35,877 bases of DNA, taken from NCBI GenBank assembly GCA_012511795.1, contig JAAZFJ010000147.1, forward strand, positions 1-35,877, given 5' to 3'. Within the stretch, counting starts at the first letter, position 1; the number at the start of each line of letters is the position of its first letter. Positions 16,555 to 24,698 of this stretch are shown here, piece by piece. The position numbers were made by a program, and so were the translations under genes. The notes below the pieces were generated by a model that saw only the letters and a program-made list of their open reading frames with translations, searched no databases and had not been told where the DNA came from. The stretch comes from Syntrophomonadaceae bacterium (GTDB lineage Bacteria; Bacillota; Syntrophomonadia; Syntrophomonadales; Syntrophomonadaceae).

Positions 16555-16599
16555 AGAAATATCTATTAACAGATTTATATTACTTTGGAGGTGCTCGCT

Positions 16600-16866
16600 T
16601 TGCCAGCCTCGAGAAGGATTATCATAACGGTTCCTGAAAAGCTCTTATCTGAAGTTGATGATATTACAGTATTTGAATGTAAGAATCGCAGTCAGATAGT
16701 AAGGGAAGCTATTGGGTTTTATCTCCGCGAACGGAAGAGGGTTTTAACTATAGAGCAGATGAAAAAAGGATATCTGGAAATGGCCGAAATCAATTTGAGT
16801 TTGGCCTGTGAAGATATCGGGGTTGAAGTTAACCTGCAACATTTAAAAGAAAAACCGTTGGAGTGA
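16600..16866 (+). CDS. ndoAI: Ribbon-helix-helix antitoxin, NdoAI (EndoAI) type
   Basis: 88 aa. The N-terminal ~45 residues form a CopG/RHH DNA-binding domain ([18 protein letters not shown]...[14 protein letters not shown]), followed by a tail that would wrap the toxin. It should neutralise the MazF-type RNase encoded next and repress its own promoter. I choose TTG 16600 because GGAGGTG (16587-16593) stands 6 bp upstream; the ORF-track start at 16585 overlaps that site. The gene ends within the ribosome binding site/start region of the toxin. Confidence 0.88.
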   Translation: MPASRRIIITVPEKLLSEVDDITVFECKNRSQIVREAIGFYLRERKRVLTIEQMKKGYLEMAEINLSLACEDIGVEVNLQHLKEKPLE

Positions 16867-16874
16867 TAATAAAC

Positions 16875-17222
16875 ATGATCAAACGGGGCGAGATTTATTT
16901 TGCTCAGCTGAATCCGGTGGTAGGCTCTGAACAGGGAGGTATAAGACCGGTAGTAGTTGTCCAGAATGACATTGGCAATCAATATAGTCCGACTACTATT
17001 GTACTGGCGATTACTTCCCAGATCAATAAAGCCAAGCTGCCTACTCATATTGAATTAAAGGCTGAAACTTATGGCTTGGAAAGAGACTCAGTTGTCCTGG
17101 CTGAACAAATCAGAACCATCGACAAAGCCAGATTAAAACAAAGGATCGCAGTCTTACATGAGGATACCATGAAAAAAGTAGATCATGCCTTGTTGGTTAG
17201 TTTAGCCTTGATTGAAAGTTAG
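16875..17222 (+). CDS. ndoA: MazF/PemK-type endoribonuclease toxin, NdoA (EndoA)
   Basis: 115 aa from ATG 16875 ([32 protein letters not shown]), closely resembling B. subtilis EndoA, an mRNA interferase that cuts at UACAU-type sites. The conserved RGEIYFA strand, [12 protein letters not shown] loop and the later [13 protein letters not shown] segment are present, so the catalytic Arg and Thr/Ser positions look intact. GTG 16863 is an alternative start, but the ATG gives the family N terminus, with GGAG upstream. It follows the antitoxin closely and ends at a strong terminator. Confidence 0.94.
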   Translation: MIKRGEIYFAQLNPVVGSEQGGIRPVVVVQNDIGNQYSPTTIVLAITSQINKAKLPTHIELKAETYGLERDSVVLAEQIRTIDKARLKQRIAVLHEDTMKKVDHALLVSLALIES

Positions 17223-17238
17223 ATACATAACATACGAA

Positions 17239-17271
17239 AGAGCAGCTTTTATTTAGCTGCTCTTTTTTTTT
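17239..17271 (+). terminator. Strong intrinsic terminator after ndoA
   Basis: Perfect 9-bp stem AGAGCAGCT / AGCTGCTCT (17239-17247 with 17255-17263), 7-nt loop, followed by a T-run to about 17271. Confidence 0.92.
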
Positions 17272-17374
17272 ATGGTTACATTTTGTGATCAATCTAATAA
17301 ATACTTCCAGAAGAAAATTAGTTTAAGCTGACATATAATACACTAAAGTTTCAGATAAGGGGGGGGAATATAAG

Positions 17375-18115
17375 TTGCGCCCTATTATCGGGATAACCAG
17401 TAATTACGAACTGGAGGAGAATTACCATTACTTGTCGGATGCATATGTTACGGCAATCAATAATGCAGGCGGGGCGGCTATTATTGTTCCGGTCGAGGAA
17501 GCCTCCCTGGATGATTATACAAGGATCTGCCATGGGATCCTGTTATCAGGAGGCGGTGACATAGATCCGGTTTACTGGAATGAATTACCTTCATGGTCAC
17601 TGGGCAATATTAATCCTCTTCGAGACCAATTTGAAATCAGTTTAGCCCGTAAATGCCTTTCACTGGGCATGCCCGTTCTTGGCATATGCCGAGGTTGTCA
17701 AGTCCTTAATGTAGCTGATGGAGGCAGTCTGATACAGGACATCAGAAGCCGAATGAGCCATCAGCAAAAAGCACCCCGTAATTACCCTTTTCATGCTATA
17801 TTTATTGAAGAGGGCACAAGCCTTTTTGAAATATTCAATAAGAGTTGTATCAAAGTAAACAGTTTTCATCACCAGGCGGTAAAAAAGGCGGGTGATCAGT
17901 TAAAGGTAAGTGCTCAGTCAGAAGACAGCACTATTGAGGCCATTGAAAAAAAAGATCATCCCTTTGCTGTCGGGGTACAGTGGCACCCGGAATGCATGGA
18001 GGATGAAAACTCGGCCCGGTTGTTTAAAGCTTTTATTGACAAAGCTGCAGCCTATAAGCAGAAAGTTTATTCCAAAATGATCGCTTATCGCACCACTGGA
18101 GCAGCCAAATCATAA
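17375..18115 (+). CDS. Class I glutamine amidotransferase-like hydrolase (peptidase C26, PuuD-like)
   Basis: 246 aa from TTG 17375, preceded by a purine-rich AAGGGGGGGGAA. The nucleophile elbow GICRGCQ carries the catalytic Cys, and QWHPE supplies the catalytic His and Glu, so the triad looks complete. N-terminal PIIGITSNY and HGILLSGGGDIDP blocks match the gamma-glutamyl-gamma-aminobutyrate hydrolase group, which cleaves gamma-glutamyl amides in polyamine breakdown. No other polyamine genes are nearby, so the substrate here is open. An amidohydrolase gene follows 23 bp later and is probably co-transcribed. A TATAAT at 17334-17339 lies upstream without a good -35. Confidence 0.88.
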   Translation: MRPIIGITSNYELEENYHYLSDAYVTAINNAGGAAIIVPVEEASLDDYTRICHGILLSGGGDIDPVYWNELPSWSLGNINPLRDQFEISLARKCLSLGMPVLGICRGCQVLNVADGGSLIQDIRSRMSHQQKAPRNYPFHAIFIEEGTSLFEIFNKSCIKVNSFHHQAVKKAGDQLKVSAQSEDSTIEAIEKKDHPFAVGVQWHPECMEDENSARLFKAFIDKAAAYKQKVYSKMIAYRTTGAAKS

Positions 18116-18138
18116 AATAAAGAGGGAGAGATTTAGCA

Positions 18139-19284
18139 GTGATTGCTGTAAAAGGCGGAAAAATATATACCATGGACCAACAAGGCATCGTAAGTGATGG
18201 GGTAATTATCATAGAAGGGTCCGTAATCAAAGCAATAGGTGAAGAATTACCGATCCCCCAAGGCTGTCCGGTTATTGATGCAGCAGGTAAATATGTCTTT
18301 CCGGGATTTATTGATGCCCATACTCATATTGGTTTGGAGGAAGAAATCTATCGGGTTGAAGGCGATGATGTCAATGAGACCTCTGATCCTGTAACACCTG
18401 AGTTACAGGCACTGGATGGTATTAATTTTGCTGATCTGGCCTTCAGCGATGCGCTGGAAGGAGGAGTTACCAGATCCGTAAGTTTGCCTGGCAGCGCTAA
18501 TGTTATAGGCGGGCAGGCAGTCTTATTGAAGCATTTGGCTCCTGGGATGGGTGAAATGATTTATAAAAACCCCTGGGGGCTTAAGGCAGCTCTTGGGGAA
18601 AACCCCAAACGGGTGTATTCTCAGCAGAAAAAAACGCCTATCACCCGAATGGCCAGCGCAAATTTGTTACGAGAAGCCTTATTTGTGGCCCGTGAAAATA
18701 TGGATAAGAAGGAAATACCGGCAAAAGAAGCTTATCGGCAAAAAGCATTATGGGCGGTTTTGAAAAAAGAAATGCCTTTAATGATTCACGTTCATCGGGC
18801 TGATGACATTTTAACCGCCCTTAGAATTAAGGATGAGTTTGCCGTTGATATGATCCTACAGCATGGTACAGAAAGTTTTAAAGTGGCAGATGAATTGATA
18901 AAAAGAAATGTGCCCGTACTGTTGGGCCCTATGCTGGTAAATCGTGCCAAAGTTGAGATGAAGGAAGTATCATTTAAAAATGCGTTAAAACTCTCCAGGC
19001 ATGGGGTAAAATTTAGTTTTATAACTGATCATCCTGTGATTCCCATAAAATATTTGCGGGAATGTGCGGCTATTGCAGTAAGAGAAGGGCTGGAAGAAGA
19101 GGAAGCATTAAAAGCTCTGACCATCAATCCGGCTGAAATATTAAAGATCGATCATGAAATAGGTTCGATTACTGCTGGTAAGAGAGCAGACCTGGTCATA
19201 TTTGACGGACATCCGTTTGATTTCCGTTCCCAAGTGCAAGATATCATAGTGGATGGAATTTTATGGGGGGATAAAGGTGAATAA
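18139..19284 (+). CDS. Amidohydrolase (imidazolonepropionase/COG1228-like)
   Basis: 381 aa, metal-dependent TIM-barrel hydrolase. Landmarks are VFPGFIDAHTHIGL (HxH metal pair), a later MIHVHRADD, LQHGTE and FITDHP (metal or substrate residues), and the C-terminal LTINPAEIL...GSITAGKRADLVIFDGHPF of the composite beta domain. The start is GTG 18139 with GGGAG upstream. It is cytosolic, with no signal peptide. The substrate is unknown; cyclic amides or dipeptide-like compounds are typical for this branch. It overlaps the next small gene by 8 bp. Confidence 0.9.
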   Translation: MIAVKGGKIYTMDQQGIVSDGVIIIEGSVIKAIGEELPIPQGCPVIDAAGKYVFPGFIDAHTHIGLEEEIYRVEGDDVNETSDPVTPELQALDGINFADLAFSDALEGGVTRSVSLPGSANVIGGQAVLLKHLAPGMGEMIYKNPWGLKAALGENPKRVYSQQKKTPITRMASANLLREALFVARENMDKKEIPAKEAYRQKALWAVLKKEMPLMIHVHRADDILTALRIKDEFAVDMILQHGTESFKVADELIKRNVPVLLGPMLVNRAKVEMKEVSFKNALKLSRHGVKFSFITDHPVIPIKYLRECAAIAVREGLEEEEALKALTINPAEILKIDHEIGSITAGKRADLVIFDGHPFDFRSQVQDIIVDGILWGDKGE

Positions 19285-19468
19285 AGGTGATGTCTACACA
19301 GTCTACCTGGATGGGAATGTCATGACAGTATGTGTTGTAGGTTTTTACAATGAAGAATTTACTGGTGAAGAGATGGTCATCCTGGCAGTGGTGAGCGGGG
19401 AGAATATGGTCCATGTTCCGGTGGATGATTTACAGGCCTTGTTTCCTGACCGTAAATACCAAAATTAA
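19277..19468 (+). CDS. Small conserved-looking hypothetical protein, 63 aa
   Basis: GTG 19277 follows GGGGGGATAAAG, which serves as the ribosome binding site, and gives a 63-aa acidic protein (VNKGDVYTVYLDGNVMTVCVV...) rich in beta-type residues. The ORF-track start at 19253 is less likely since it begins inside the amidohydrolase end. I do not recognise the family. The 8-bp overlap with the amidohydrolase and the terminator directly after it mark it as the last gene of that operon. Confidence 0.65.
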   Translation: MNKGDVYTVYLDGNVMTVCVVGFYNEEFTGEEMVILAVVSGENMVHVPVDDLQALFPDRKYQN

Positions 19469-19481
19469 TCAGCAGCAGCCA

Positions 19482-19511
19482 AAGGCCGATTTAATGCGGC
19501 CTTATTTTTTT
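19482..19511 (+). terminator. Intrinsic terminator
   Basis: AAGGCCG / CGGCCTT stem (19482-19488 with 19497-19503), 8-nt loop, then a run of seven Ts. Confidence 0.88.
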
Positions 19512-19587
19512 GCCAATATTTACTTCAAGGACTTTTAGATGCTTATCCGAATTCATATTAAATAGTTTAGCTTAAGGAGAAAAACAA

Positions 19588-20976
19588 TTGCGACACAAAA
19601 GAATAATCAGCATATCGTTAGCCATTTTAGGCGTTTTTATTTTTACATATTTAGCTTCAGGCTTTACTGCCCCTGTTTTGGTAATCGATCATAAAACCAG
19701 AAATGTTGACCCGCCTCCCCAAATCAGCAACAACCGCACCATGGTACCGATCAGATTTATTGTGGAAGACGACGCAATCAAGGGTGAAATATTCTGGAAC
19801 GCCAAATTAGGAAAAGTGGCAATGAATTGTCAGGGCAAATACATAGAGTTGTTTCTCGGCAGTAATAAAGCAATGGTAGACGGAAAAGTTTTATATTTGG
19901 ATGCTGCCCCTTATATTTTCGCCGGCAGAACCTATGTCCCCCTCCGCTTTATTGCTGAAGCAATGGGCGCCAAGGTGGAGTGGAAGCCTGCCACCCAGGA
20001 AGTGGCAATTGATTTCTCTAAAAAATCGAACATTGATCCTGGCCAAGAGGCAGTACAACCAAAAACCGTTTTTGCCTATTATTATTATCGTTGTTTTGAT
20101 GAACTAAAAGCTAATTCGCATTTATTTACCCACATTGCCTTCCGCTGGTTTGAGACTGATGGACAGGGAAGGTTATTCTATGAATATCAGGATGATTATG
20201 ATAGCATTTTGCGATATACCCGGGAAAAAGGAATAAAAAATCATGCCAGTGTAGTTCTGATGGACAAGGCTCAATTGCACCAATTGCTTTCCAGTCCTAA
20301 AAACCGGGCAAATCTGATTGGCAATATACTCGATATAGTAAAAAAGAAAAACTATGATGGCGTAGATATTGATTTTGAATTCATCGATCCCGCTGACGGG
20401 CCATATTTTACACTTTTTTTGCAGGAATTAAAAACGTCCCTGGGATCTGATAAACAATTGTCAGCAGCAGTATTTGCCCGCACGGCTGCAGATAAGTGGG
20501 CAACTCCCTATGAATACAAAAAAATAGGTGAAGTTGTGGATTTTCTGGTAGTGATGGCCTATGATCACAGTTACAAAACCAGTGCGCCGGGACCAGTTGC
20601 TCCCTTGTGGTGGGTTGAACAAGTAGTTGATTATATGAAAGCCAATATCCCCAGGGCAAAGATTTTGCTTGGTATGCCTACCTATGGCTATGACTGGGCT
20701 AATGGTATAAAAACTTCTACGGTTACCGCTGAAAGACTGGCCAAACTCAAGCAAACTTACCAGCTCAATGAATCCTTTGACCAAAAGAGCTGCAGTCCGT
20801 TCTTTAGCTATTATGACAGCAACGGCAGGCTTCATCAAATATGGATGGAAAACCACACCAGCTTAAAGGCCAAGTATAACCTGGCTGCAAATAATCAGTT
20901 AGGAGGTATTTCATTCTGGCGTATCGGCAACGGTTTTACTGATTTGTACAGGATATTGGAGGAAGAACAAAAGTAA
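19588..20976 (+). CDS. Secreted GH18-family glycosyl hydrolase with copper amine oxidase-like N-terminal domain
   Basis: 462 aa. A signal peptide or anchor (about residues 5-27, hydrophobic) is followed by a Cu_amine_oxidN1-type domain (about 30-143, NNRTMVPIRFIVEDDAI...RTYVPLRFIAEAMGAKVEWKP), common in Clostridia surface proteins. The GH18 catalytic barrel follows (about 158-460) with the DxxDxDxE signature DGVDIDFE, Glu264 being the predicted acid. Similarity to spore cortex or cell-wall hydrolases of the YaaH/SleL type suggests action on peptidoglycan N-acetylglucosamine rather than chitin. The start is TTG 19588 with AAGGAG upstream. It stands alone between two terminators. Confidence 0.92.
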   Translation: MRHKRIISISLAILGVFIFTYLASGFTAPVLVIDHKTRNVDPPPQISNNRTMVPIRFIVEDDAIKGEIFWNAKLGKVAMNCQGKYIELFLGSNKAMVDGKVLYLDAAPYIFAGRTYVPLRFIAEAMGAKVEWKPATQEVAIDFSKKSNIDPGQEAVQPKTVFAYYYYRCFDELKANSHLFTHIAFRWFETDGQGRLFYEYQDDYDSILRYTREKGIKNHASVVLMDKAQLHQLLSSPKNRANLIGNILDIVKKKNYDGVDIDFEFIDPADGPYFTLFLQELKTSLGSDKQLSAAVFARTAADKWATPYEYKKIGEVVDFLVVMAYDHSYKTSAPGPVAPLWWVEQVVDYMKANIPRAKILLGMPTYGYDWANGIKTSTVTAERLAKLKQTYQLNESFDQKSCSPFFSYYDSNGRLHQIWMENHTSLKAKYNLAANNQLGGISFWRIGNGFTDLYRILEEEQK

Positions 20977-21033
20977 ATGGTACTGCTATTTATGATAATG
21001 GTCTGCTAAGGTATAATAAAATGAATGATAAAT

Positions 21034-21058
21034 AACCACCTGATAAGGTGGTTGTTTT
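21034..21058 (+). terminator. Short intrinsic terminator
   Basis: AACCACC / GGTGGTT stem (21034-21040 with 21047-21053), 6-nt loop, then GTTTT; the T-run is short. Confidence 0.65.
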
Positions 21059-21135
21059 AATTAAACTTGAATTTAGCGGTTTTTATGCTGGTTATTTAGG
21101 AGAGGGAAGATTAAAATTGAGCAGGAGGGGAGAAA

Positions 21136-21870
21136 ATGATTCCAGAACAACCTGACTTGTTTGCTGACCTTCAACCGCTTGTTGAGCAGGAAAAGGAAGT
21201 AGATTCAAAGCAGGCAATTATAAATTATGGCACTGAGAATCACGAAGAGCAGGGAACAGGGACATATATGTCTTTTCTTCCCGGATTAAAAACTGAACAA
21301 GCCTGGCTGGACATCAAAGATTTTGATCAATTGAAAAGTACCGCCGGTAATTGCACCCTTTGTCGTTTACGCAGCACCTGTAATGGAGTAGTATTTGGCG
21401 AAGGACCTGTAAACAGCAGGATGATGCTGATTGGAGAAGGGCCGGGACATGATGAAGATCTTTCTGGACGCCCCTTTGTAGGCAAGGCCGGGCAGCTTCT
21501 GGACAAGATCCTGCTGGCTGCGGAAATAAAAAGAGAAGATATTTATATAGCCAATGTAGTCAAATGCCGTCCTCCCCAGAACAGACTGCCGGATGCCGAG
21601 GAAGTGAAAATCTGCAAAGGCTATCTGGAGGCCCAGATCCGCCTTATAAAGCCTAAGCTGATTATTTGCCTGGGCGCCCTGGCAAGTCAGGTAGTAATTG
21701 ACCCCCAGGCCAGGATTTCCAAAATTCGCGGCAAATGGTTCCATCGCGGGGGAATTAAAATAATGGCCGTATTTCACCCGGCAGCTTTACTAAGAAATTC
21801 TGATTACAAGAGGCCTACCTGGGAAGATTTCAAGTTGATCAGGGACGAGTATTACAGTTCTGTTAAATAA
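21136..21870 (+). CDS. udg: Type-4 (4Fe-4S) uracil-DNA glycosylase
   Basis: 244 aa. The catalytic core (about 65-240) shows MLIGEGPGHDEDLSGRPFVGKAGQLLD and FHPAALLRN, the two active-site blocks of family 4/5 glycosylases. Four cysteines for the cluster are in place: Cys73 and Cys76 in CTLC, and two cysteines 16 residues apart in the segment KCRPPQNRLPDAEEVKIC, the spacing known for this family. It removes uracil from DNA. The first ~60 residues are an extra N-terminal extension of low complexity. ATG 21136 follows GGAGGGGAG. It is the first gene of a run leading to tsaE with 20 bp between them. Confidence 0.92.
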   Translation: MIPEQPDLFADLQPLVEQEKEVDSKQAIINYGTENHEEQGTGTYMSFLPGLKTEQAWLDIKDFDQLKSTAGNCTLCRLRSTCNGVVFGEGPVNSRMMLIGEGPGHDEDLSGRPFVGKAGQLLDKILLAAEIKREDIYIANVVKCRPPQNRLPDAEEVKICKGYLEAQIRLIKPKLIICLGALASQVVIDPQARISKIRGKWFHRGGIKIMAVFHPAALLRNSDYKRPTWEDFKLIRDEYYSSVK

Positions 21871-21890
21871 GTCAGTAATGGAGTGACAAT

Positions 21891-22361
21891 ATGGAACTTT
21901 ATGTTGAAACAGATGAAGCCATGCAGCTTTTAGGTCAGAGAATCGCACCGTTTTTGTCTGCTGGTGATGTGGTTTATTTGCAGGGAGAAATGGGAGCAGG
22001 CAAAACCACATTGGTAAGAGGAATTGCCAGAGGAATGGGATATGCTGGCAGAGTAACCAGCCCTACCTTTACGATCATGAATATATATCCTAATGAACCT
22101 GACATCTACCACTTTGATTTCTATAGACTGGATCATCATGATTTACCTGATCTGGGACTGGATGATTATTTATCCGGGGAAGGGGTGGTTCTCATTGAAT
22201 GGCCTGAAATTGGTATGGAATTCCTGCCTGAGGAAGCCATGGTCATTGAAATCAGTCTGATTGATGATGATTATGAACGAGGCAGGAAAGTACAGCTAAT
22301 GCCCCGGGGTTTATATTTTGTACAAAAAATTGAGGAGATAGAAAAACAATGCTCATTTTAG
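21891..22361 (+). CDS. tsaE: tRNA threonylcarbamoyladenosine biosynthesis ATPase TsaE
   Basis: 156 aa P-loop protein with Walker A GEMGAGKTTLVRG, the family block VTSPTFTIMNIYP and FDFYRLDHHDLPDLGLDDYL. With TsaB and TsaD, both encoded just downstream, it makes the t6A modification at position 37 of ANN-decoding tRNAs; TsaE hydrolyses ATP to cycle the complex. The stop overlaps tsaB by 13 bp, so the two are translationally coupled. Confidence 0.95.
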   Translation: MELYVETDEAMQLLGQRIAPFLSAGDVVYLQGEMGAGKTTLVRGIARGMGYAGRVTSPTFTIMNIYPNEPDIYHFDFYRLDHHDLPDLGLDDYLSGEGVVLIEWPEIGMEFLPEEAMVIEISLIDDDYERGRKVQLMPRGLYFVQKIEEIEKQCSF

Positions 22362-23056
22362 CCGTGGACAGCACTACCCCGGTAGCAGGAGTAGCTTTAG
22401 TAGATGAGGACAAAGTGATAGCAGAATACTTTTCCAATTACAAAAGAGTTCATTCAGAAAATTTGTTGCCGATAATAGATAGAATACTCACTGATTGTAA
22501 CTGCCATTTGCAAGATTTGACGGCCATTGCTGTTACAACGGGCCCCGGTTCATTCACCGGCATCAGAATAGGAATGGCTACTGTCAAAGGGTTAAGCCTG
22601 GGCTCCGATATACCATTGATCAGCATATCAACCCTGGACGCCATTGCCTGTAATGTAGTCTTCAGCAATTATTTGGCCTGCCCGGTATTAAACGCTCGGA
22701 AAAATGAAGTTTATGCGGCTCTCTATGATGTAAGGGGGGCTATGCCGGAGTTATTATGGGGACCGGCTGCAGGTGCGCCGGAAGTTATAGCCGATAAAGC
22801 GCTTAAGGTAGCTGCAGACAGGGAAGGAATCATTATGCTGGGTGACGGGTATTTTCCTTTTAGGCAATGTTTTCAAGAGAAATTTGGAGATAAATTAGCC
22901 GCAGCACCTAGCCATCTGATGCTGCCAAGGGCTGCCAGTATTGGTACTCTGGCCAGACAAAAAATCAGACAGGAAAAGTTTGAGGATGTCCACAGCATAA
23001 GGCCTTACTATATAAGACTGTCTGAAGCAGAGTATAAACTGGGAAAGGAATGCTAA
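22349..23056 (+). CDS. tsaB: t6A biosynthesis protein TsaB
   Basis: 235 aa, inactive ASKHA-fold homologue of TsaD that scaffolds the t6A complex. The N terminus MLILAVDSTTPVAGVALVDEDKVIAEY and the block AVTTGPGSFTGIRIGMATVKGLS are typical of TsaB (YeaZ). It overlaps tsaE at the start and rimI at the end (7 bp), within the tsaE-tsaB-rimI-tsaD operon. Confidence 0.95.
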   Translation: MLILAVDSTTPVAGVALVDEDKVIAEYFSNYKRVHSENLLPIIDRILTDCNCHLQDLTAIAVTTGPGSFTGIRIGMATVKGLSLGSDIPLISISTLDAIACNVVFSNYLACPVLNARKNEVYAALYDVRGAMPELLWGPAAGAPEVIADKALKVAADREGIIMLGDGYFPFRQCFQEKFGDKLAAAPSHLMLPRAASIGTLARQKIRQEKFEDVHSIRPYYIRLSEAEYKLGKEC

Positions 23057-23514
23057 ACAAGGTGCTGAATCCCGATTTCATAATTAGAAAAATGGTTCCT
23101 CAGGATATTGAAGCTATTATGGCTATCGAAAAAGAAGCCTTTTCCATGCCCTGGTCCAAAGAATCTTATCTGGCGGAAATGAAAAACCAGTTTGCCTGTT
23201 ATCTGATATGTGACGTAGGGGGGCAAATAGCAGGATACGGAGGAATATGGATCGTTTTTGAAGAGGCTCATATTACCAATATAGCAGTTAATGCCGAATT
23301 CCGCAGGAGAGGAATCGGCAGTGCCATAATGCTGGAACTGGAAAAAAAGGCCCGGGAAAAAAAGGCCGTAAGAATATTGCTTGAAGTGAGGCCATCCAAT
23401 GATCCTGCACTTAAAACTTATAAAAAACTGGGTTATATGCCGTCAAATGTCCGTAAAGAATATTATTCCGATAATGGAGAAGATGCATTGATAATGATGA
23501 AATTATTATTTTAG
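23050..23514 (+). CDS. rimI: Ribosomal-protein-alanine N-acetyltransferase RimI-like (GNAT)
   Basis: 154 aa GNAT acetyltransferase. The acetyl-CoA loop is seen in EFRRRGIGSAIMLELEKKA (R/QxxGxG/A type), preceded by AHITNIAVNAEFR and followed by LLEVRPSNDPALKTYKKLGYM. RimI acetylates the N terminus of ribosomal protein bS18. The position between tsaB and tsaD is the usual one in Firmicutes and favours RimI over other GNAT enzymes. Confidence 0.9.
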   Translation: MLNKVLNPDFIIRKMVPQDIEAIMAIEKEAFSMPWSKESYLAEMKNQFACYLICDVGGQIAGYGGIWIVFEEAHITNIAVNAEFRRRGIGSAIMLELEKKAREKKAVRILLEVRPSNDPALKTYKKLGYMPSNVRKEYYSDNGEDALIMMKLLF

Positions 23515-23525
23515 GTATAAGGTCG

Positions 23526-24542
23526 GTGAAAACAGTGCCAGACATTAAAATATTAGGAATAGAGAGTTCCTGTGACGAAACTGCAGCTGCCATTGTAAAA
23601 AATGGGCGGCATATTCTTTCCAATGTGGTTAATTCACAGATTGCCATACACCAAGAGTTTGGTGGTGTAGTACCGGAAATTGCATCTCGAAAACATATTG
23701 AAAATATCACCCTGGTGGTAGATGCAGCTTTTAAAGAGGCTGGTTTAAAGTATGAGGATATCGATGCTATTGCTGTTACCAATGCTCCGGGCCTGGTAGG
23801 AGCACTATTGGTGGGTTTGTCATTTGCCAAAGGTTTTGCTTATGCTTTGGGTAAACCTCTTATTGCAGTAAATCATTTACATGGTCATATCTATGCTAAT
23901 TTTTTAGAGCATGATGATATTGAATTTCCGGCTGTATGCCTGATCGTTTCCGGAGGGCATACCAGCATACTTTATATGTCTGAAGCAGGGCACTATGAAG
24001 TTATGGGTTCTACCATTGATGATGCTGCGGGAGAAGCTTTTGATAAAGTAGCTCGTTTTTTGGGAATTGGTTATCCTGGAGGACCTGCGATTCAAAAAGC
24101 TGCCGCAGAGGGCATAGCAGGAAAATTTGTTTTGCCCAGAGTTTTTTTAAACAGAAAAAATTTTGATTTCAGTTTCAGCGGCTTAAAAACTGCGGCTATG
24201 AACCAGTGGAAAAAGAACAACCACGAAAATAACTCTGTCAATGATTTGGCAGCAGAATTTCAAACTGCCCTGGTGGAAATATTATCCGTTAAAACAATAC
24301 GGGCAGCACAGGAGTGTAATGCCAGATCAGTATTGCTGGCCGGTGGGGTTGCTGCTAACAGTGAATTGCGAAAAATGATGAAATTTAAAAGTGAACTTGC
24401 AGGCTTAAAAGTCTATTATCCGTCGCTGAAATTGTGCACTGACAATGCGGCCATGATTGCAGGAACTGCCTATAGTCAGTATAGTAAGGGTGACTTTGCG
24501 CCTCTTAATTTAAATGCTTATGCCAGTCTTTTGTCCTTGTGA
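23526..24542 (+). CDS. tsaD: tRNA N6-adenosine threonylcarbamoyltransferase TsaD
   Basis: 338 aa, the catalytic enzyme transferring the threonylcarbamoyl group to A37. The iron ligands His117 and His121 lie in NHLHGHIYAN. ASKHA nucleotide blocks are GIESSCDETAAAIV, VSGGHTSI, GGPAIQKAA, SFSGLKTA and LAGGVAANSELR. GTG 23526 is used; GTG 23535 is an alternative. It is the last gene of the t6A operon; an unusual cluster of DnaA-box sequences begins directly after its stop. Confidence 0.96.
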   Translation: MKTVPDIKILGIESSCDETAAAIVKNGRHILSNVVNSQIAIHQEFGGVVPEIASRKHIENITLVVDAAFKEAGLKYEDIDAIAVTNAPGLVGALLVGLSFAKGFAYALGKPLIAVNHLHGHIYANFLEHDDIEFPAVCLIVSGGHTSILYMSEAGHYEVMGSTIDDAAGEAFDKVARFLGIGYPGGPAIQKAAAEGIAGKFVLPRVFLNRKNFDFSFSGLKTAAMNQWKKNNHENNSVNDLAAEFQTALVEILSVKTIRAAQECNARSVLLAGGVAANSELRKMMKFKSELAGLKVYYPSLKLCTDNAAMIAGTAYSQYSKGDFAPLNLNAYASLLSL

Positions 24543-24550
24543 AAAATGCC

Positions 24551-24675
24551 TGTGGATAATGTGCATAAGTCTGTTGATAATTAATAAATAGCCATTCGCA
24601 TATTCTAAAATTAGTCCCAGTTATTTTCGACAAATGGTTAATCCCCTTAAATCTGTCAGTTGGTCTTGTGGATAA
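24551..24675. other. Cluster of DnaA-box sequences between tsaD and lgt
   Basis: Read against TTATNCACA, the reverse-complement form TGTGNATAA occurs three times without mismatch: TGTGGATAA 24551-24559, TGTGCATAA 24560-24568 (directly abutting) and TGTGGATAA 24667-24675. TGTTGATAA at 24572-24580 differs at one base. All face the same way. The rest of the gap is AT-rich, without an obvious terminator. No dnaA, dnaN or other oriC-type genes are nearby, so this is more likely a DnaA-titrating or regulatory site than the origin. Confidence 0.6.
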
Positions 24676-24698
24676 CCGAAAAAGCAAGGAGTGGTGAA

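Noticed and set aside
24543-24698. Whether the DnaA boxes mark the replication origin
   Set aside because: No dnaA, dnaN, recF, rpmH or gyr genes are nearby.
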